Origin: Harmothoe impar
Taxonomy: Eukaryota > Annelida > Polychaeta > Phyllodocida > Polynoidae
Assembly: GCA_947462335.1 (NCBI GenBank)
Contig: OX381710.1
Span: 39,409,191 to 39,473,190, forward strand
DNA: 64,000 nt
Reading direction: 5' to 3'
The position numbers were made by a program, and so were the translations under genes. The notes below the pieces were generated by a model. The model was not told the DNA's origin. It saw only the letters and a list, made by a program, of their open reading frames with translations, and made no database searches. Shown here piece after piece: positions 63,201 through 64,000 of the stretch. Each line of letters starts with the position of its first letter. The first letter of the stretch is position 1.

Positions 63201-64000
63201 CCATTCGGTTGCATATTTTTTGTTCTTCATAATCCCATGTATGTCATATATAAATACATGCATTGCAGGCATTGCAAGGTATGCCATAATTATACTAGTT
63301 CTATTAATTACCCTAGAAGGGTGACTGCCACGTGATTTAAAAAATAGATACCCCTGGCTCTAGTGAATACATTTTATGAGATACACCTTCACATAAATAA
63401 CATGATTATTATAGTTACATTAGAATTCGAAGGACACATCTTAAACGAGCCCATGTCAATCCATTTCTACTCGTGTACTATGAACTTTATTGCCAAATAG
63501 AATGAAATCTAAACGCATACTCCTTGCCCAGGATGCGTAAGGTGAATATTTGGGAGGCTTTTGGAATAGTTTAACGTACCGGTGAGGCATGACGCTTAGT
63601 AAACACCAAACTAGGCCAGACACAGGATGGAGTGAATAGAGAAAAATGTTATAGCTGAAGACAAACTTTGTCTACTTCTCCACCGAGGGGGAATATCAAC
63701 TGCTATATCAAACTACACAGACGGTCAATGAAATGTAGTTTATCAGAAATGTTTCCAGCAGGGAATCCTCGAAAATATCGATAGAACTTGTTAAATATAT
63801 AACTATTGTAACTGCATTTTTAGATGCAGTCAAAGTCTCAATTACCCTCAGTTTTGAATGATTAGAGTTCTTTGTATATGTATCTTATGCCTTCATCAAC
63901 AAAATAATATAAAACTGCTTGGGGTTGGAGACTCGAGTATTGGTTCACAGTTGGCGTTTATCTCCATTTTGCTATAAGCGGTTTCCCAGTAAACACCCTA
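57270..64000. other. Gene-free right end of the window
   Basis: No exon with a conserved motif was found on either strand. The stretch 58355-58490 contains two long G-runs, and 58740-59300 is locally GC-rich with many CACC/GGGAGG motifs. One minus-strand GTAAGT at about 59242 resembles a donor but has no supporting coding frame. CATGTACA-type short repeats lie near 60480-60570. Confidence 0.45.

Overview
This window is eukaryotic nuclear DNA from an animal, most likely a marine invertebrate. Genes are split into many short exons with GT-AG introns, intergenic space is large, and small inverted-repeat transposons and decayed LINEs are abundant. The sequence alone does not fix the phylum. There is no bacterial operon structure and no CRISPR array. 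I see three protein-coding genes. (1) 4830-14737, plus strand: PLK4, the centriole-duplication kinase. All 14 coding exons join in frame to 1109 residues, with kinase domain, DSG degron, tandem cryptic polo boxes and C-terminal polo box. (2) 17199-29458, plus strand: a Sel1-like-repeat protein of 488 residues from 8 exons, possibly related to DELE1. (3) 33863-47627, minus strand: an FAD-dependent aldonolactone-oxidase-type enzyme of 695 residues from 8 exons, with an unusual Cys/His-rich C-terminal extension. Genes 1 and 2 are head to tail; genes 2 and 3 converge across a LINE-bearing gap.

The rest is mobile and repetitive DNA. PLK4 intron 1 holds a TAA-flanked PIF/Harbinger-type MITE into which a CCCTTT-ended, piggyBac-like MITE has inserted. 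An empty copy of the target lies at 26551. The whole block, including most of PLK4 exon 2, is tandemly duplicated. Intron 4 of gene 2 holds about 27 tandem copies of a 42-bp unit that contains the 3' splice site and first 15 bases of the following exon. The introns of gene 3 hold several TIR elements and a LINE fragment.

From about 47.7 kb to the right end I see no convincing gene. That stretch holds a tRNA-like SINE palindrome, MITE-type elements, a GATA microsatellite and a decayed reverse transcriptase. Exon coordinates were read by eye from splice sites, phase continuity and family motifs. No alignment or database search was run.
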